The translations under genes were made by a program, and so were the position numbers. Positions 1 to 10,940 of a stretch of 64,000 bases of DNA are shown here, piece by piece (the first letter of the stretch is position 1; the number at the start of each line of letters is the position of its first letter). The notes below the pieces were generated by a model. That model was not told where the DNA came from. It saw only the letters and a program-made list of their open reading frames with translations, and ran no database searches. Source of the DNA: Isochrysis galbana (Eukaryota > Haptophyta > Isochrysidales > Isochrysidaceae); contig CM030941.1 in assembly GCA_018136815.1 (NCBI GenBank), positions 1,735,582-1,799,581 on the forward strand, given 5' to 3'.

Positions 1-251
1 GAGGAGGGGGAGAGGGAGCAAGCGAGAGGGAGCAGGGGTGAGAGAGCGTGGCCGGGCATGAGCTAGAGAGCTGGGCGAGCGGGAGAGCCGGGCGACAGAG
101 GCCGGACGAGCGAGGAAGGAGCGAGGCCCGGAGAGGGGAGGGAGGGGCAGGGAGGCCGGGCGCAAGAAAGCGCGAAAAAGAAAATGGATACGTGGCAAGG
201 AAGAGCAGGAGCGCGAGGACTTAGGGGAGGGCATGAGGAAGGGCTCGCGAG

Positions 252-1010
252 TTGAGGCCATCGATGTGCGCAGGCACCCCAACTCGTGCTTGCTTGGTCG
301 CACATGCGTTTGCTCAGACTGTACAGCTTCTCACGCGACCTAGTCGCTGCCGCCATAGGCCACGTGACGCCAAGGGCATCGCCAAGTTCCTCGAGTCGCA
401 GGGCTTCCCGCCGTTGCCCAATGTCAACGGCCTCTCGCCGCTTGTTGAGTATATCGGGGCGGCTCCGCCGGCCAACATTGACGGCTCTAAGACCAAGGAT
501 CGCGCCTTCAGCAACACACTGCTCGTCAAGTTTCTCTACCCGAGCGGCTGGCTCGTCGAGTTCCCGACTATCACCGAGAACGGCGAGGCGGGAAAGATTG
601 CCGCGAACAACTATTTGAAGGGCGACTTTGCTGACTTCGTTGCCGTCCGCCTACCGGCGGACAAGAACCTCGACAACCTCGACAAAGAGTTCTACCGAAA
701 CTTCTTGTCTTCACAGATGACCAAGGACGTCTTTGAGGATGTCAAGGTGAAGAAGATGAAGCGCGCGACCGGGACTGACGGGGTGGAGGTGGCGTACATC
801 GACTTTTCGTACACGCTGCTCACGCGCGCCGGCTTTGAGGTGAACCGGAAGGGCGTTGCGTGCGTGCACCTCGTGGGGGACACGGTGGTCGGCCTGGTGA
901 CCGGGACCACAGAGCAGCGCTTCAAAGGCCTCGAGGCCGACCTCCGCATCTGTGCCGAATCCTTCCGCGCGTATGCCGTCAAGACGCCGGCATTCGACTT
1001 CCTCGCCTGA
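252..1010 (+). CDS. PsbP-domain thylakoid lumen protein (last exon; 5' end uncertain)
   Basis: The protein is PsbP-like from about residue 38: a segment starting AKGIAKFLESQGFPPLP, then LVKFLYPSGWLVEFP, then NYLKGDFADFVAVRLP and a C-terminal TTEQRFKGLEADLRICAESF. PsbP-family proteins are lumenal, nucleus-encoded, and either stabilise the oxygen-evolving complex or assist photosystem assembly. The first ~36 codons are not protein-like, and a possible intron acceptor (ccatag) ends near 357. The true last exon therefore probably starts near 358 and runs to the TGA at 1008-1010, with upstream exons carrying the bipartite plastid presequence outside or at the edge of the window. I cannot tell whether it is PsbP itself, a PPL or a PPD protein. 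Confidence 0.8.
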   Translation: MRPSMCAGTPTRACLVAHAFAQTVQLLTRPSRCRHRPRDAKGIAKFLESQGFPPLPNVNGLSPLVEYIGAAPPANIDGSKTKDRAFSNTLLVKFLYPSGWLVEFPTITENGEAGKIAANNYLKGDFADFVAVRLPADKNLDNLDKEFYRNFLSSQMTKDVFEDVKVKKMKRATGTDGVEVAYIDFSYTLLTRAGFEVNRKGVACVHLVGDTVVGLVTGTTEQRFKGLEADLRICAESFRAYAVKTPAFDFLA

Positions 1011-1603
1011 CTCGCACCATACGCATACTGAGGAGCCGCGGCCACGATGCGCATGTTACGCGTGGTTCTATGCCGGCGGGCAAAGTCCGGGCTTGGATGT
1101 GCACGCGGCGGCGGCAAGCCTGGCTACCATCCCAAGATGCCCATTTCTGCGGTGTGACGCACGTGGAACGCAGCTCAGAGGGGAGACGTCGCCGTAGGTG
1201 GGATCCATCGCGTAGTAACCCCCATATTCGGCCGCGGTAGGATTTCATGAAATGGATGCAGCACCGCGGCATTGTGGCGGTGATTCTATTCGCTGCCACT
1301 CCATACCCATCTTGCGCCTCGGGTTCTTCACCTTGCCGATGGCAGTGGAAAGGCTCTTCCCTACCTCATCTGTGTGCCGTGTGGCGGCCGTAAGTAGCAA
1401 GAGCTACCGCAGGCAAGAACGCGCACGCATGGTTCGTCGTGCTCTCCTAGCGCGCGCAACACGGCATTAAGCGTTCAGCCGCGCATATGCCGCATATTCT
1501 CTCCTTAACGAGCAATCGAGAACATGCAACCACAAGCTAGACTCGCCACGTGCCACGTTGATTCGTACAAGCGCTATGGTGATGGTGTGGCGTGCGCACG
1601 AAA
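1011..1603. other. Intergenic, 3' flank of PsbP-like gene
   Basis: No protein-like reading frame and no repeat recognised. It should contain the 3' UTR of the gene ending at 1010. Confidence 0.5.
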
Positions 1604-1870
1604 AAAAAACCTTTAATTATTCTCGCCTCGCACGTGGCACTGGGTCCCGTTCTCGTAGCCACGCCCCTTCTTCCCCTCCCTCATCCTGACTCGCCTCACT
1701 CCCCGCCTTGCGGCAGCACTCCCCTCGTGCTCTACTTAGGGGCTCAGGTCGTGTGGGGGGTCTGAGTAGAGCGGGGTGCACCTATCCTCAGCTGTATGTT
1801 CTCGCCTTCCTCCTGTGCTGCTGAGCGACCTGTTTATCCCATTTTTGTCGTAGGGTGTCGTCGCTGTCGT
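1604..1870 (-). mobile_element. LINE 3'-end fragment
   Basis: An A-run followed by ctttaattattctcgcctcg, then a ccgccttgcggc block and ctctacttaggggctcag, matches the 3' untranslated region of the LINE copies at 7199 and 17560. Read on the minus strand it is the element's 3' terminus ending in a T-run. The 5' part is absent, and no target duplication was found. The stretch 1870-2080 holds nothing I recognise. Confidence 0.6.
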
Positions 1871-2080
1871 GTGCTACGATGTTTGGCGTGCTATGGTGCA
1901 CGCTAATCTGATTCTAATCTGTCTCAACGTCCGTCCGACGAGTGATCGATTAGAGCGGGACGTCTCGTTGGCTCTACGCAAGCCTTTCGGCAAGGCCAAG
2001 TGCTTTCGCTACGAGGCTAGAGTTTTCGCTTAGTTGCGGCCTACCTTTTTCATTCTCGACGAATACGGGGGTGCTGAGTT

Positions 2081-2623
2081 CTAGAGGTTTCTTAAGCTTG
2101 GGTGTCGCATTCGCTCTGGGCCATTCCATGGTCCTCCTGCTGAATGTAGCTCTGCCTGCAACATGCTGCGGTCGACGGCAAGACTGTTGCGAACAGCTTC
2201 GACGAGGGCGACAATGAGCTCCTGCCGGTTCTTGTAGGCAGGCGCTCGAAGACCCCGCACACGCAAATGCAGCTGCAGTTCCGCCTTCCTCATCTTGCGC
2301 ACGTCCACCTCGAGCAGCGCCTCCATCTGCATGGCCTGTTCCGCGAGTAGCTGCTCGGGAATGGCCTGCTCTTCGTCGCCCGCACCCAGGCTCGCATCTC
2401 CATCACCACGGGCACCAATGCCCTCTTCTTCAGTCTCGTCGTCCTCCTCTCCCATGCAGCCAGTCTCGTCGGCCTCCTCCTCCTCCTCCTTCTCTGCGTC
2501 CTCTTCCTCGTCATTCCCCTGCGACTCCTGAGCATCAGCATTGGCCCTGGCGAAGAAGTTGTCGGCCTCATTGTCCGAGGGGAGTTCCTCCCGCTCCACA
2601 TCGTCCTCGTCCACATCAGTCAT
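2081..2623 (-). CDS. Acidic protein with C-terminal SAP-like motif
   Basis: From the ATG at 2623 the protein is 180 aa. Residues 1-~95 are a highly acidic, low-complexity region (runs of E and D). Residues ~115-155 (VRKMRKAELQLHLRVRGLRA, then NRQELIVALVEAV) fit the SAP pattern: helix, RGL turn, then a second helix with a conserved Leu. SAP motifs bind DNA or RNA in chromatin proteins, so a nuclear role is inferred. The frame continues upstream to ~2827 without an ATG, so an upstream exon or a non-AUG extension is possible. A single exon is assumed. Confidence 0.5.
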   Translation of the reverse strand: MTDVDEDDVEREELPSDNEADNFFARANADAQESQGNDEEEDAEKEEEEEADETGCMGEEDDETEEEGIGARGDGDASLGAGDEEQAIPEQLLAEQAMQMEALLEVDVRKMRKAELQLHLRVRGLRAPAYKNRQELIVALVEAVRNSLAVDRSMLQAELHSAGGPWNGPERMRHPSLRNL

Positions 2624-3840
2624 GTCGTCACAGCCTCCCCCGGGCGCGCCATCGCCTCGCTGCGCTGCCGCGCCAGACTCGCTCAGGGGGAGGGGGAGGG
2701 GGAGGGGGGGAGGGGCGCCCCGGCGCCCCGGAGCACAAATCACGATCGAGCTTCTCCCACAATTTTTGAGTCGCCAATTACTGTACACGCCATGAAACTT
2801 GCTGGCCCCCCGTCGGGAACAACACACGCGAAGCCCCGTTTTAGGTGCTTCTCGCCGCCCATAAGGAGTTCAGGTGAGAAAGAGAGAAAGAGGAGAAGAA
2901 ATGCGCCCCGTCACGACTGCAGTCCTCCCGGCGGGGGAGGGGGAGGAAGCGCGGAGGCGCTGGGGGCGCGCAATCACGGCGCAGGCGCGCGCGGGGGGGG
3001 GGGGGGGGGGGGGGAGTTTTCTTTTTGTCAGAAGAGGGGGCGGCAGGTGGGGCGGAGGCGGGCCCGGCTGCCCGGGTGGAAAGAGAGAGAGAGAGATGAA
3101 AAAGGAGAAAAGGAGAGAAGAGGAGAGAACAACAAGGAGATCGTGTTGGTGGTTGTACTAGTAGTGGCTCGGGCGGTGGTTCAGTGAAAAAGAGAAATAG
3201 ACAGTGTGTCGGAGAAAGATAATCTGTACTTAGTGTAGGGAGTGAGGGAAGGCTTTATACAAGATACTCTCTTCAAGCGGACATGCCCGGGGGACGAGAC
3301 GAGAGACCACAGAGAGAGAGAGGCGGGAGATGAGAGAAGAAGCGAGGGGTACGACTTGAGAGAGAAAAGGACCGATGTTCATAAATGCAAAAAGGGGGAA
3401 ACGCGTGGAGTATAAGACAAAATCGAGGTGGTCAAATGAGAATAGGGGGAGAGCCAGCAGGATGAGAGAGGATCAGAGAGACTGCAAGAGGCTGAGAGAG
3501 TAGCCCTCCTCCTCCTCGTCATTGAGAAGGGAGCCAGAAGACGGACAGAGTTCTAGGGGAAGATTACGTATATTTGGGGAGCCACCATAGGGAGGACAAC
3601 AAGAGTGCGCTACGGAGAGAGAGGCTGGCAGAGATTATGGGGGCGGGGGAAGAGAGTGGGAAACTCACCTATCACTCGAGGATACTGAATTTTAGAGACG
3701 GGGAGGGAGGGAAAAGATCAGAGGCGGGTGAGAGAGACAGAGAGGGCAAACGTGCATGCTGAAGAAGAGACAGAGAGCAGCTTCCCCTGGTACAATGATT
3801 GACAGAGGAAGAGAGAGAAGACACATGAAGAGACATGGGG
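2624..3840. other. Purine-rich intergenic region
   Basis: This stretch is strongly G/A-biased on the plus strand, with a G-run at about 2993-3014. Long apparent reading frames here are low-complexity and not protein-like. No gene recognised. Confidence 0.6.
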
Positions 3841-3965
3841 AGAGGAGAGTGAGAGAGTGAGAGAGAGGGGGGAGGGAGGACAGAGAGAGAGGGAGAGAGA
3901 GGGGGGGGGGGGAGAGAGAGAGAGAGAGGGAGAGAGGGAGAGAGGGAGAGAGGGAGAGAGGGAGA

Positions 3966-4001
<36 letters not shown>

Positions 4002-4085
4002 GGGATAGAGGGAGGAGAGAGAGAGAGGCAGAGAGGCAGAGAGGCAGAGAGGCAGAGAGGGAGAGAGAGAGAGAGGAGGGGAGAG
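3841..4085 (+). repeat. (GA)n / GAGAGG purine microsatellite
   Basis: A near-continuous ga/gaga/gagagg repeat, including a 20-nt block of pure ga around 3974-3996 and gagaggca iterations at 4020-4060. It lies immediately upstream of the GSK3 start codon at 4112, so it occupies the 5' UTR or promoter. The Arg/Glu and Ser/Leu reading frames over it are artefacts. Confidence 0.85.
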
Positions 4086-4111
4086 GGAGGGAGCGGGCGA
4101 GAGAAGGCAGG

Positions 4112-6046
4112 ATGGCCTCCTCGTCGGCGCTCGACTCCGGCGTCAAGGAGATGGCCATATCCGGTGGGCGGACGCGGCCGCCCCAGCGCGGGGCGCAGGC
4201 TGGCTAGCGCGGCGCGCGCTCCCTCACGCCTCCCCGCGGCCCACTGCTCGCGCGCCTTCCCCCTCCCCTCCCCCCTCTTCGCCCCCCCCTCTTTTGCTCG
4301 CTTCCTCAGCGCCATCCCAGCTGGCCACAGGGCTCCACATGGCGACGTTGCGAGGGATGGGAGCCTGACGGGAGAGACAGATGGAGCCGCTGAGTCCATG
4401 GCCTGCCCGTGGGGGCAGCCACCACGCGCTTGCCCTCCTCAAGCCCCTCTCTGCCTGAGCGCCAACTCCCCCTTCCCCTCCGCAGCTGGAGCCACACGTG
4501 GAAGCAGCAGCAGCAGCGACCCGGAGCACCCGTCGCACTGGGTTTTCGTCAACGAGAGGGCCATCGGAAATGGCTCCTTCGGCGTCGTCTACCAGGCGCA
4601 GGTCAAGCAGACCAAGAAGGCAAGCTGTGCCTGCACGGAGGTGGCAGCGGAACTGTGCATCAGCTACGCTTGCTGCTATCCCATCACTCAACTCCTTCCT
4701 CCCCAACCTCTCGGATCTCAGGAGGTGGCGATAAAAAAGGTACTTCAGGATAAGAGATTCAAGAATCGCGAACTTCAGATCATGAAGATGCTCGACCATG
4801 TGAATGTGACCACGCTGCACCACTTCTTCTACACGGAGGGCGAGAAGGTGCGGTCAGCGCAGATGGCGTAGAGGACTGCTACCCTGGCTGCTTGCACATG
4901 GTGGGCGGATCGGAGGTTGTGGGCGGCGGCGTCATCCTGAGAGCTTGTCCTGGCGTGTCGGGCTACGTCCCGTCGTCGCTCTTACACGTGCGCCATGCCA
5001 CGCTGCACAGCTCGACGAGACCTACCTCAACCTGGTGATGGACTTCATCCCGCAGACTGTCTATGGCATGTCGCGCCATTACGCCAAGGCAAAGAAGACG
5101 TTCCCGCTGCTTTACCTCAAGGTTTGCGTCCCTCGCCCGCGGACTCAAAATCGTCAATTAAGCTCGTCCCACCCTTGCCGCTCGGTTCACCTCCACGCAC
5201 CCTCAAACCTCTTTCTCTCCTCAGCTGTACGTATACCAGCTATGCCGCTCGCTTGCGTACATCCACTCGCTTGGCGTGTGCCACCGCGACATCAAGCCGC
5301 AGAACCTTCTGGTGGACCCCGAGTCGCATGTGCTAAAGCTGTGCGACTTTGGCTCCGCCAAGATCCTCGTCAAGGGAGAGCCCAATGTTTCTTACATCTG
5401 CTCGCGCTACTACCGTGCACCCGAGCTCATCTTCGGGGCGACCGACTACACTTGCTGCATCGATGTGTGGTCTGCGGGCTGCGTGCTCGCTGAGCTCCTC
5501 CTGGGCGTGCCGCTCTTCCCGGGCGAGTCCGGTGTGGACCAGCTCGTCGAGATCATCAAGGTGCTGGGAACGCCGACCCTTGACGAGATCCAGTCGATGA
5601 ATCAAAACTATACAGAGTACAAATTCCCGCAGGTCAAGCCCCATCCATGGGTCAAGGTCTTCCGGCCGAGGACGCCCACTGATGCAATTGACCTCGTGTC
5701 CAGCTTCCTGCGTTATGTGAGTGCGGCCGTCGAATAGGCTATGACACAGTGCTTTATCTCCCCGCCGGGTGGCACTGCAAGCTCAAAGCCATTCCCAGCC
5801 AGCTCTGCTGAACATGCCCCCCCCCCCCCCCCCGCCCCTCAGGCACCCGACACGCGCGCTAAGCCGCTGGAGGGTTGTGCGATGCCCTTTTTTGATGAGC
5901 TGCGCGAGCCGAACCTCACGATACCACCCAGCAACCGGCCGCCGCCTCCACTGTTCAACTTCAAGCCGCAGGAGCTGTTCGAGCACCAGCCCGGCATCAA
6001 GAACAGGTTGATTCCCGAGTGGTATCGGCAACAGCAGGGGCAGTAG
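4112..6046 (+). CDS. Glycogen synthase kinase 3 / Shaggy-type protein kinase
   Basis: I place six exons: 4112-4163, 4486-4619, 4722-4847, 5011-5121, 5225-5716 and 5843-6046. They join in phase to give 372 aa. Features in order: Gly loop [32 protein letters not shown] with the ATP lysine; catalytic [14 protein letters not shown]; the activation loop [17 protein letters not shown] with the regulatory tyrosine; GATDYT; and the C-lobe FFDELREP. These identify GSK3, a Ser/Thr kinase that phosphorylates primed substrates. The second intron starts with GC (AAG|gcaagc). The protein lacks long terminal extensions and is close to the usual GSK3 core length. The first exon is short and Ser-rich; its start is the first ATG after the GA repeat. 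Confidence 0.93.
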
Positions 6047-7182
6047 CCGACTGCGCCGGACTGCTAAATTCACATAGGCGCATGCCACCCTCCGCTGTTG
6101 CCTGGACCATCTTCATCGCGCGGTGCCCTTGCGGCCAATATCAGGTCGATGCATTTTGGACGCGGTGGTGCTCCCGTTCGTGGCCTGTCGAGCGTACAAC
6201 AAGTTGTCACCCGTGCTTCATTCACCAGTCCGTTTTTGACTCCTCAGCTCGGGACTCCAGGAAACCCGTCGGATCTTGCATTCGTCGCCTAGGCGCTATG
6301 GCTCACATGGCTCCTGTGCTGTTCCTGCATCCTCCTGCCTGTCCAAACGCGATGGCCGGAAGGGCCGGCCTCGTCAGCGCGTTGTCGTAGGGCCGGAAAA
6401 TCGGAGGGGGGGCCCAAGGCACATACGAGGCTGGAGGGGGCATACGCAAAGGAGAGAGAGGCCTGCAATATGTAGAGCTCGGACCAAGGGCAGGCGGCAC
6501 AAACCGCATCGGGAGTAATCTGCTGCATCGCAACTCAGTGCTGGAGGCAGCGCTGTCCGAGAAGCTTGGCAAGGTAAGACGGTCGACACCGGCACCGGTC
6601 TCTTCGCATTCGAAACATTGCAGTAGATCCGCACTCGCTACGCCGTCCGGCAAGGTGTAAGTGGGTGGCTAAGCTGACGTTCGCAGGTGCGAGTGCTAAC
6701 GTGAGCGACTATTGGCGCTCGATCCTCTGAGTCGGCGGCTGTTGCGCCTCGGATGCGTCTCAGCATGCGTGCATTTGGCGGATGGGTCAGTGTCGAGTCG
6801 GTCTTGAAGAAGCGGGGTGTCGCATCCGTGATTGAGTGCGGCGCGAGCAATAGGCCCGGACTGTTTGGGGGCAGTCAAACGAGAGGGAGAGCGAGGGCGG
6901 GAGGCAGGGACAGCCCGCGCCCGAGAGAGAGACAGAGGGGAGAGGGAGAGGGAGGGAGGGAGGGAGGGAGAGAGAGAGAGACGTGTACATACTTGCCCCT
7001 AGTGGGTTGTCATTGTCGGTGCTGCGGTTCTGATGATGAGCGAGATGCTGTTAGTGTGTGCGTACGCATTGTGCGCGTTTCCTTGTTGGCGATGGCGGGC
7101 ACGAGGTGCTGGTTTGCTGCCACGGTCCGATTATGTGCTCTAGCACATGTGGTTGTCCGTTGTGCTTGTTCTGCTCTTACCA
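6047..7182. other. Intergenic, no gene recognised
   Basis: Contains the GSK3 3' flank. A short purine tract (gagaggga iterations) lies at about 6885-6980. Reading frames here show no family resemblance. Confidence 0.5.
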
Positions 7183-8195
7183 CTGCTGTCTACAATTAAA
7201 AAAACTTCTTAACATTCTCACCGCGCGCGCGACCGTGCGACGTTTTCTTGATTCTTGACAGCCACGCCCGCACCCCTTATCATTCCCTTTCACCCGCCTT
7301 GCTGCTCGTCCCCTCGTGCTCTACCTAGGGGCTCAGTCCTCGGGGTTTCCAGTGGCAGGCGGCGTGCACCGATCCCCGATGGTCCTCGGCCTTCCCTTGC
7401 GCCATCGGGCGGTCGGTTTCTCTTGAGGTTCTCGTGGTTGTTGTCGCGTTAAGTGTTGGACATGGGGCGGTGCTGTGCACTGGGCCTATGGTGTTGGGTC
7501 GTGGGGTGTGGGGTGTGGCTTTCGGTGGGAGGTTATGCCAGCTTCTCTGCCATGTCGAGTGCTTGTGCCACTAGCTAGGGCCAGGTTTATACTCATCGCG
7601 AGGGCACCTTCGTCGTTTGATTTAAAAAAAAGATTGGGGCACTTAGCTCCCGTGCGTCCTTGATTTTTGGCTTTCTGCCTCGGGAGGCTTGGTTTGTACG
7701 CGCTGGCGAGGTTTTGTTAGATGCTTCGAGACCACGTACTAGGATTGTGAATCTGGTCAGGGTGCGTTCGATGACGGGTATGTGGTGGAAGGAGTAATTG
7801 TCATATTCGACTTCGTAGAAATCACTTACTACTATTATATATCTCCATGCTATCAGGTATAGGGCTTTGAGGCTATCGGGCGACGGCGTGCCTGGGTATG
7901 CAAACAGCCTGTCTTTTATTGAAGAGTGGAAACACGTGGCCAGCTTGTTTGTTTGACACCCTTCCCCTATTAAAACACACAGACAAACACCTGCATTTCA
8001 AACACATCACCCACAGGAAACTGGGCACGCGGAACCGCTTCGACGCGGCGACCACGAAAAAATGTAGACTATGCGGAAAACACCAAGAAAGCTCGACCCA
8101 CCTAGCCAGATGCCTCGCCACAAAACAAATCTTTGAGACCATAGAGGTGATAGCGGGGTTCACACCAAAACACAAAAGGCTGCTGTCTACAATTA
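7183..8195 (-). mobile_element. LINE copy with inverted 5' part (twin-primed), flanked by 16-bp TSD
   Basis: The 16-bp direct repeat ctgctgtctacaatta occurs at 7183-7198 and 8180-8195. Between them, 7199 to ~7916 is on the minus strand: a 3' tail, 3' UTR and the last ORF2 residues (YPGTPSPDSLKALYLIAWR). From ~7917 to 8179 the sequence is on the plus strand and encodes the part just upstream (GTRNRF, then CRLCGKHQESSTHLARC, then GFTPKHKR). The two halves are adjacent in the intact family but point in opposite directions here. The CRLC...H...C segment is the zinc-knuckle region at the end of many non-LTR reverse transcriptases (zf-RVT type). Confidence 0.85.
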
Positions 8196-8369
8196 CAATA
8201 ACAATGAGCCAACATGTAGTGTGCCATTGCATTCGCGTGATCGCGACCCACCGCTTGCGCACGCGCCAAGCAAAAAGTTTTTTTCAAAAGTTTCGCACGA
8301 GAAAGAAAGTTTCTCTCCAAGTCCTAGCTAAATGAGCGTATTCTGGGCAAATCGTAACTCCCCGCGCAC

Positions 8370-8515
8370 CTTACCGCTAAGGCTAAGGGCCGGGACAACC
8401 TGCCAAATCCAGCCACCCCCCACAACCCGGGCCCCTAAGTAGCGCGGGAGGGGAGTCGCCGCAAGGCAGGTTTGCGAGGGGTAAGGAGGGAGTGAAGGCG
8501 TGGTAGCGTATTTAG
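8370..8515 (+). mobile_element. LINE 3' UTR fragment
   Basis: The sequence gggcccctaagtagcgcggg followed by a gggagtcgccg...ggcagg block is the plus-strand version of the 3' UTR seen at 47017-47070 and 50160-50220. No coding part or TSD is visible. It directly precedes the Copia fragment. Confidence 0.5.
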
Positions 8516-8571
8516 GCCTGTTTTGCCGTCCGTTTTGGGGTCGCCATTGCGCCCTCCTCGAGCGAGCTGGT

Positions 8572-8984
8572 GACCCGTCCACTGCCCACGTCATCACTTT
8601 TTCATCCGTCGCCGACGACCTCACCATCAAAACTGTCCTCGCCGACGCCGCCGTGCGCGACCACGACCTCGCCAAGGTGGACGTGCCCAATGCCTACATG
8701 AACGGCGCCCGCCAAGAGCGTCCTCTCACCTACCTCGCCCTCCCGACCACTCTCGCCCATCTCGCCGACGACGACGGCTCCCCGCTCTGCGTCGAGTGCG
8801 CGAGCTCCCTCTGGGGCGAAGAACCTGCGGGACGCGAGTGGCAGGACCGGTTCTACTCCGAGCTCGCCTCGCGCGGCTGGCTGCGCGCAGAAGACGTCAA
8901 CGATCTCTGGACCTTCTCCGCGCCCGACGGCCTCTGTCGCCTCCTCGTCGTTGACGACGACTTGCTTTTCTCCGAAGACTCCCC
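8572..8984 (+). pseudogene. Copia reverse transcriptase fragment
   Basis: Encodes FSSVADDLTIKTVLADAAV, then LAKVDVPNAYMNG and a degenerate catalytic box VVDDDLLFSED in place of YVDDLL. These match the middle of Ty1/Copia reverse transcriptase. It is cut at the right by the inverted LTR starting at 8985, and there is no integrase or gag upstream. Codon use is like that of the RNase H part at 9640, which suggests one original element. Confidence 0.75.
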
Positions 8985-9630
8985 TGTGGTGTGAGGAGTA
9001 AGGCTGTGGCTGTGTTGTGTGCAGAAGAAGTGGGGCTGGTGTCTGTAACATGTGTGATACAGTTCCTAGGAAGCATGGGGCGCGGGCTACCAGGGGCGAG
9101 GGAGGCACGCGACGAGGGAGCTGAGGACGAGCGGGTGGCCTCAGTTGGCATGCAGTCGCGTGGGACGAGGACAGGGACAGGAGGCACACGAGGAGGAGCA
9201 CAAGGGCGCTCGTGCGGTGGCGCAAAGCGTACGAAAGACACCGAGAGAGAGATGACACGCGGGGGGGGGGGGAAACACGCGGGAAAGAAAGAGGGATGAA
9301 ACGGGGCCGGCGACTTAGACGGAACGGAAAGGAAGAGGGGAGGGGGCGATCCTATCGGGAGCGGGCAGAGTACGGGCGCTGATGCAAGGAAGGGGGGAGA
9401 GACCGGGCGTGACGACGGAGGAGGGGTCGCGCGGGGGAACCTAAAGGCGGGAAACGGTACGGAGAGAGGTGTGCGACCCCCCCTACCCGCAACACCCCCC
9501 CCGATGCGAGAGTCGATGCCCGGGCGGCGATCGCAGCGCAGAAGGCGGGGAGGGGCGAGAGAGGGCGATCGGAGGGATGCAATCAGGTGGAGGCGTGGGC
9601 CCAAGCATTGGTGGCGTAGCGCACACAGGC
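8985..9630 (-). mobile_element. Inverted Copia LTR plus RNase H tail, inserted in another Copia copy
   Basis: On the minus strand, 9630-9585 encodes the RNase H end (ADACVRYATNAWAH then stop). It is followed by a G-rich polypurine tract near 9495-9505 and an LTR-like sequence from 9494 to 8985 (TGTTGCGGGTAGG start, CACA end). The same terminal organisation is seen at 33327-33601 and 10190-10876. This piece interrupts the plus-strand Copia fragment, whose reading resumes near 9635. Confidence 0.7.
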
Positions 9631-9634
9631 GTCG

Positions 9635-10249
9635 GCCTACGACGTTGCCCGAGCCGCCCTCGCCCTCGCCCACCACGAGAAAGATGTGGGCATCACCTAC
9701 GGCGGCCTCGCCCTCTCCTCCTCCCCCCGCTTTACGGCCGCCATCGCCGCCAACGTCGACCTTTCCGAGCTCGCCCCCGCCCACCTCGAAGCCCTCGCCG
9801 ATGCCACATGGGGCGACCGCAACATCTACGCCGTCCTGCTCACTTTCGGCGGCGGCGCCATCATGCATCAAACGAAGAAACTCGCGCTCGTCGTCGACTC
9901 CTCGATGGAGGCGGAAGCCATCGCCTCCTGCCAAGCCGCCGAAGGTGTCTCCTACGCGCGCGAGATCCTGCGCGCCATCGGCGTCCCGCTCGAGGGGCCC
10001 ACCCTCGTCGGGACTGACAACCTCGCCAATATGCGCGTCGGCTCGCTGCGATCGGCCCCTTCTCGCGCGCGCCACTTCATGCGCCGATACCACACGCTCC
10101 TCCAGCGCGTTGCCGCCGGCGAAGTCGCCCTCCGCCACGTCGGCACAGAACACATGGCGGCCGATTTCCTGACAAAGTGGCTCCCCAAGCGCAAGCTCGA
10201 CGCATGCGTCCGTTACGCCACCAACGCCTGGGCCCATGCCTCCGCCTGA
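9635..10249 (+). pseudogene. Copia RNase H C-terminal region
   Basis: Contains AHHEKDVGITYGG, then LEALADATWGD, then VVDSSMEAEAIA (the usual STEAE-type motif) and a C-terminal EHMAADFLTKWLPKRK. This is the conserved end of Ty1/Copia polyproteins. Its own start is missing because of the inverted LTR insertion upstream. The stop codon is followed by a polypurine tract at ~10318-10329 and the LTR at 10330. Confidence 0.85.
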
Positions 10250-10329
10250 TCCATTCGGCCCCGTCTCCCCTCTCCCCGCCTTCTGCGATGCGCGCGCCGC
10301 CCCGACATCGGCTCTCGCATCGGGGGGGG

Positions 10330-10876
10330 TGTCGCGGGTAAAGGGGGGGCCTTGTACACTTCCCCCTCGTACCTCGTACGTTCCGTTTTAGGTCTTCCCG
10401 CGCGACTCCCTCTCCGTCGCCGCGCCTCAGTTCCCTTCTTCCCCGTATCGCCCCGTATCGGTCCGCCCCCCCTCTCCTCTCCTCTCCCCGGCTCCCCCGC
10501 GGAAGCCCTCTCCCCTCTCTCCCCTCCCGTCTCTCCCCGAGTGCTTCCTTGAGTTCCCGGCCCCCTTTTGTCAATTTCTTTCCCGCGCGATTCCCTTCCC
10601 CCCGCGCGTGACGTTTTCCCTCCGTGTCTTGACTACGCTCTGCGCCACCGCTCGAGCGCCCTCTCTGCCCCTTCGTCCATCCTCCGTCCCCGTTCTCGTG
10701 CTGCTGCGCCCCGTGATGGCTGAGAGCGCGCCCATGTCCTCGGCCCCGTCCCCGCGCCCTCCCTCGGCTCCCCATTGTCCCCCCCCCATGCTCCAATCGG
10801 GCCATACATCTCATGTTACAGTTCATCCTCCACTCACACCCAGTCGCACCACAGCCACAACTCCATACGATCCACA
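10330..10876 (+). repeat. Copia LTR (3')
   Basis: Starts TGTCGCGGGTAAAG directly after an atcgggggggg polypurine tract and ends near ...gatccaca at 10876. It is related along its length to the inverted LTR at 8985-9494 and the paired LTRs at 32714 and 33702. No matching 5' LTR in the same orientation is present. Confidence 0.65.
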
Positions 10877-10940
10877 ACAGCCCCCTTTAATTAGAACAAT
10901 GTGAGAATTCTGCTTGGCATCATCATCACACCTCATCACC

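Noticed and set aside
3692-4399. Ser/Leu/Pro-rich and Arg/Glu-rich frames over the GA repeat
   Set aside because: Low-complexity translations of a microsatellite; the GSK3 first exon explains the real coding sequence.
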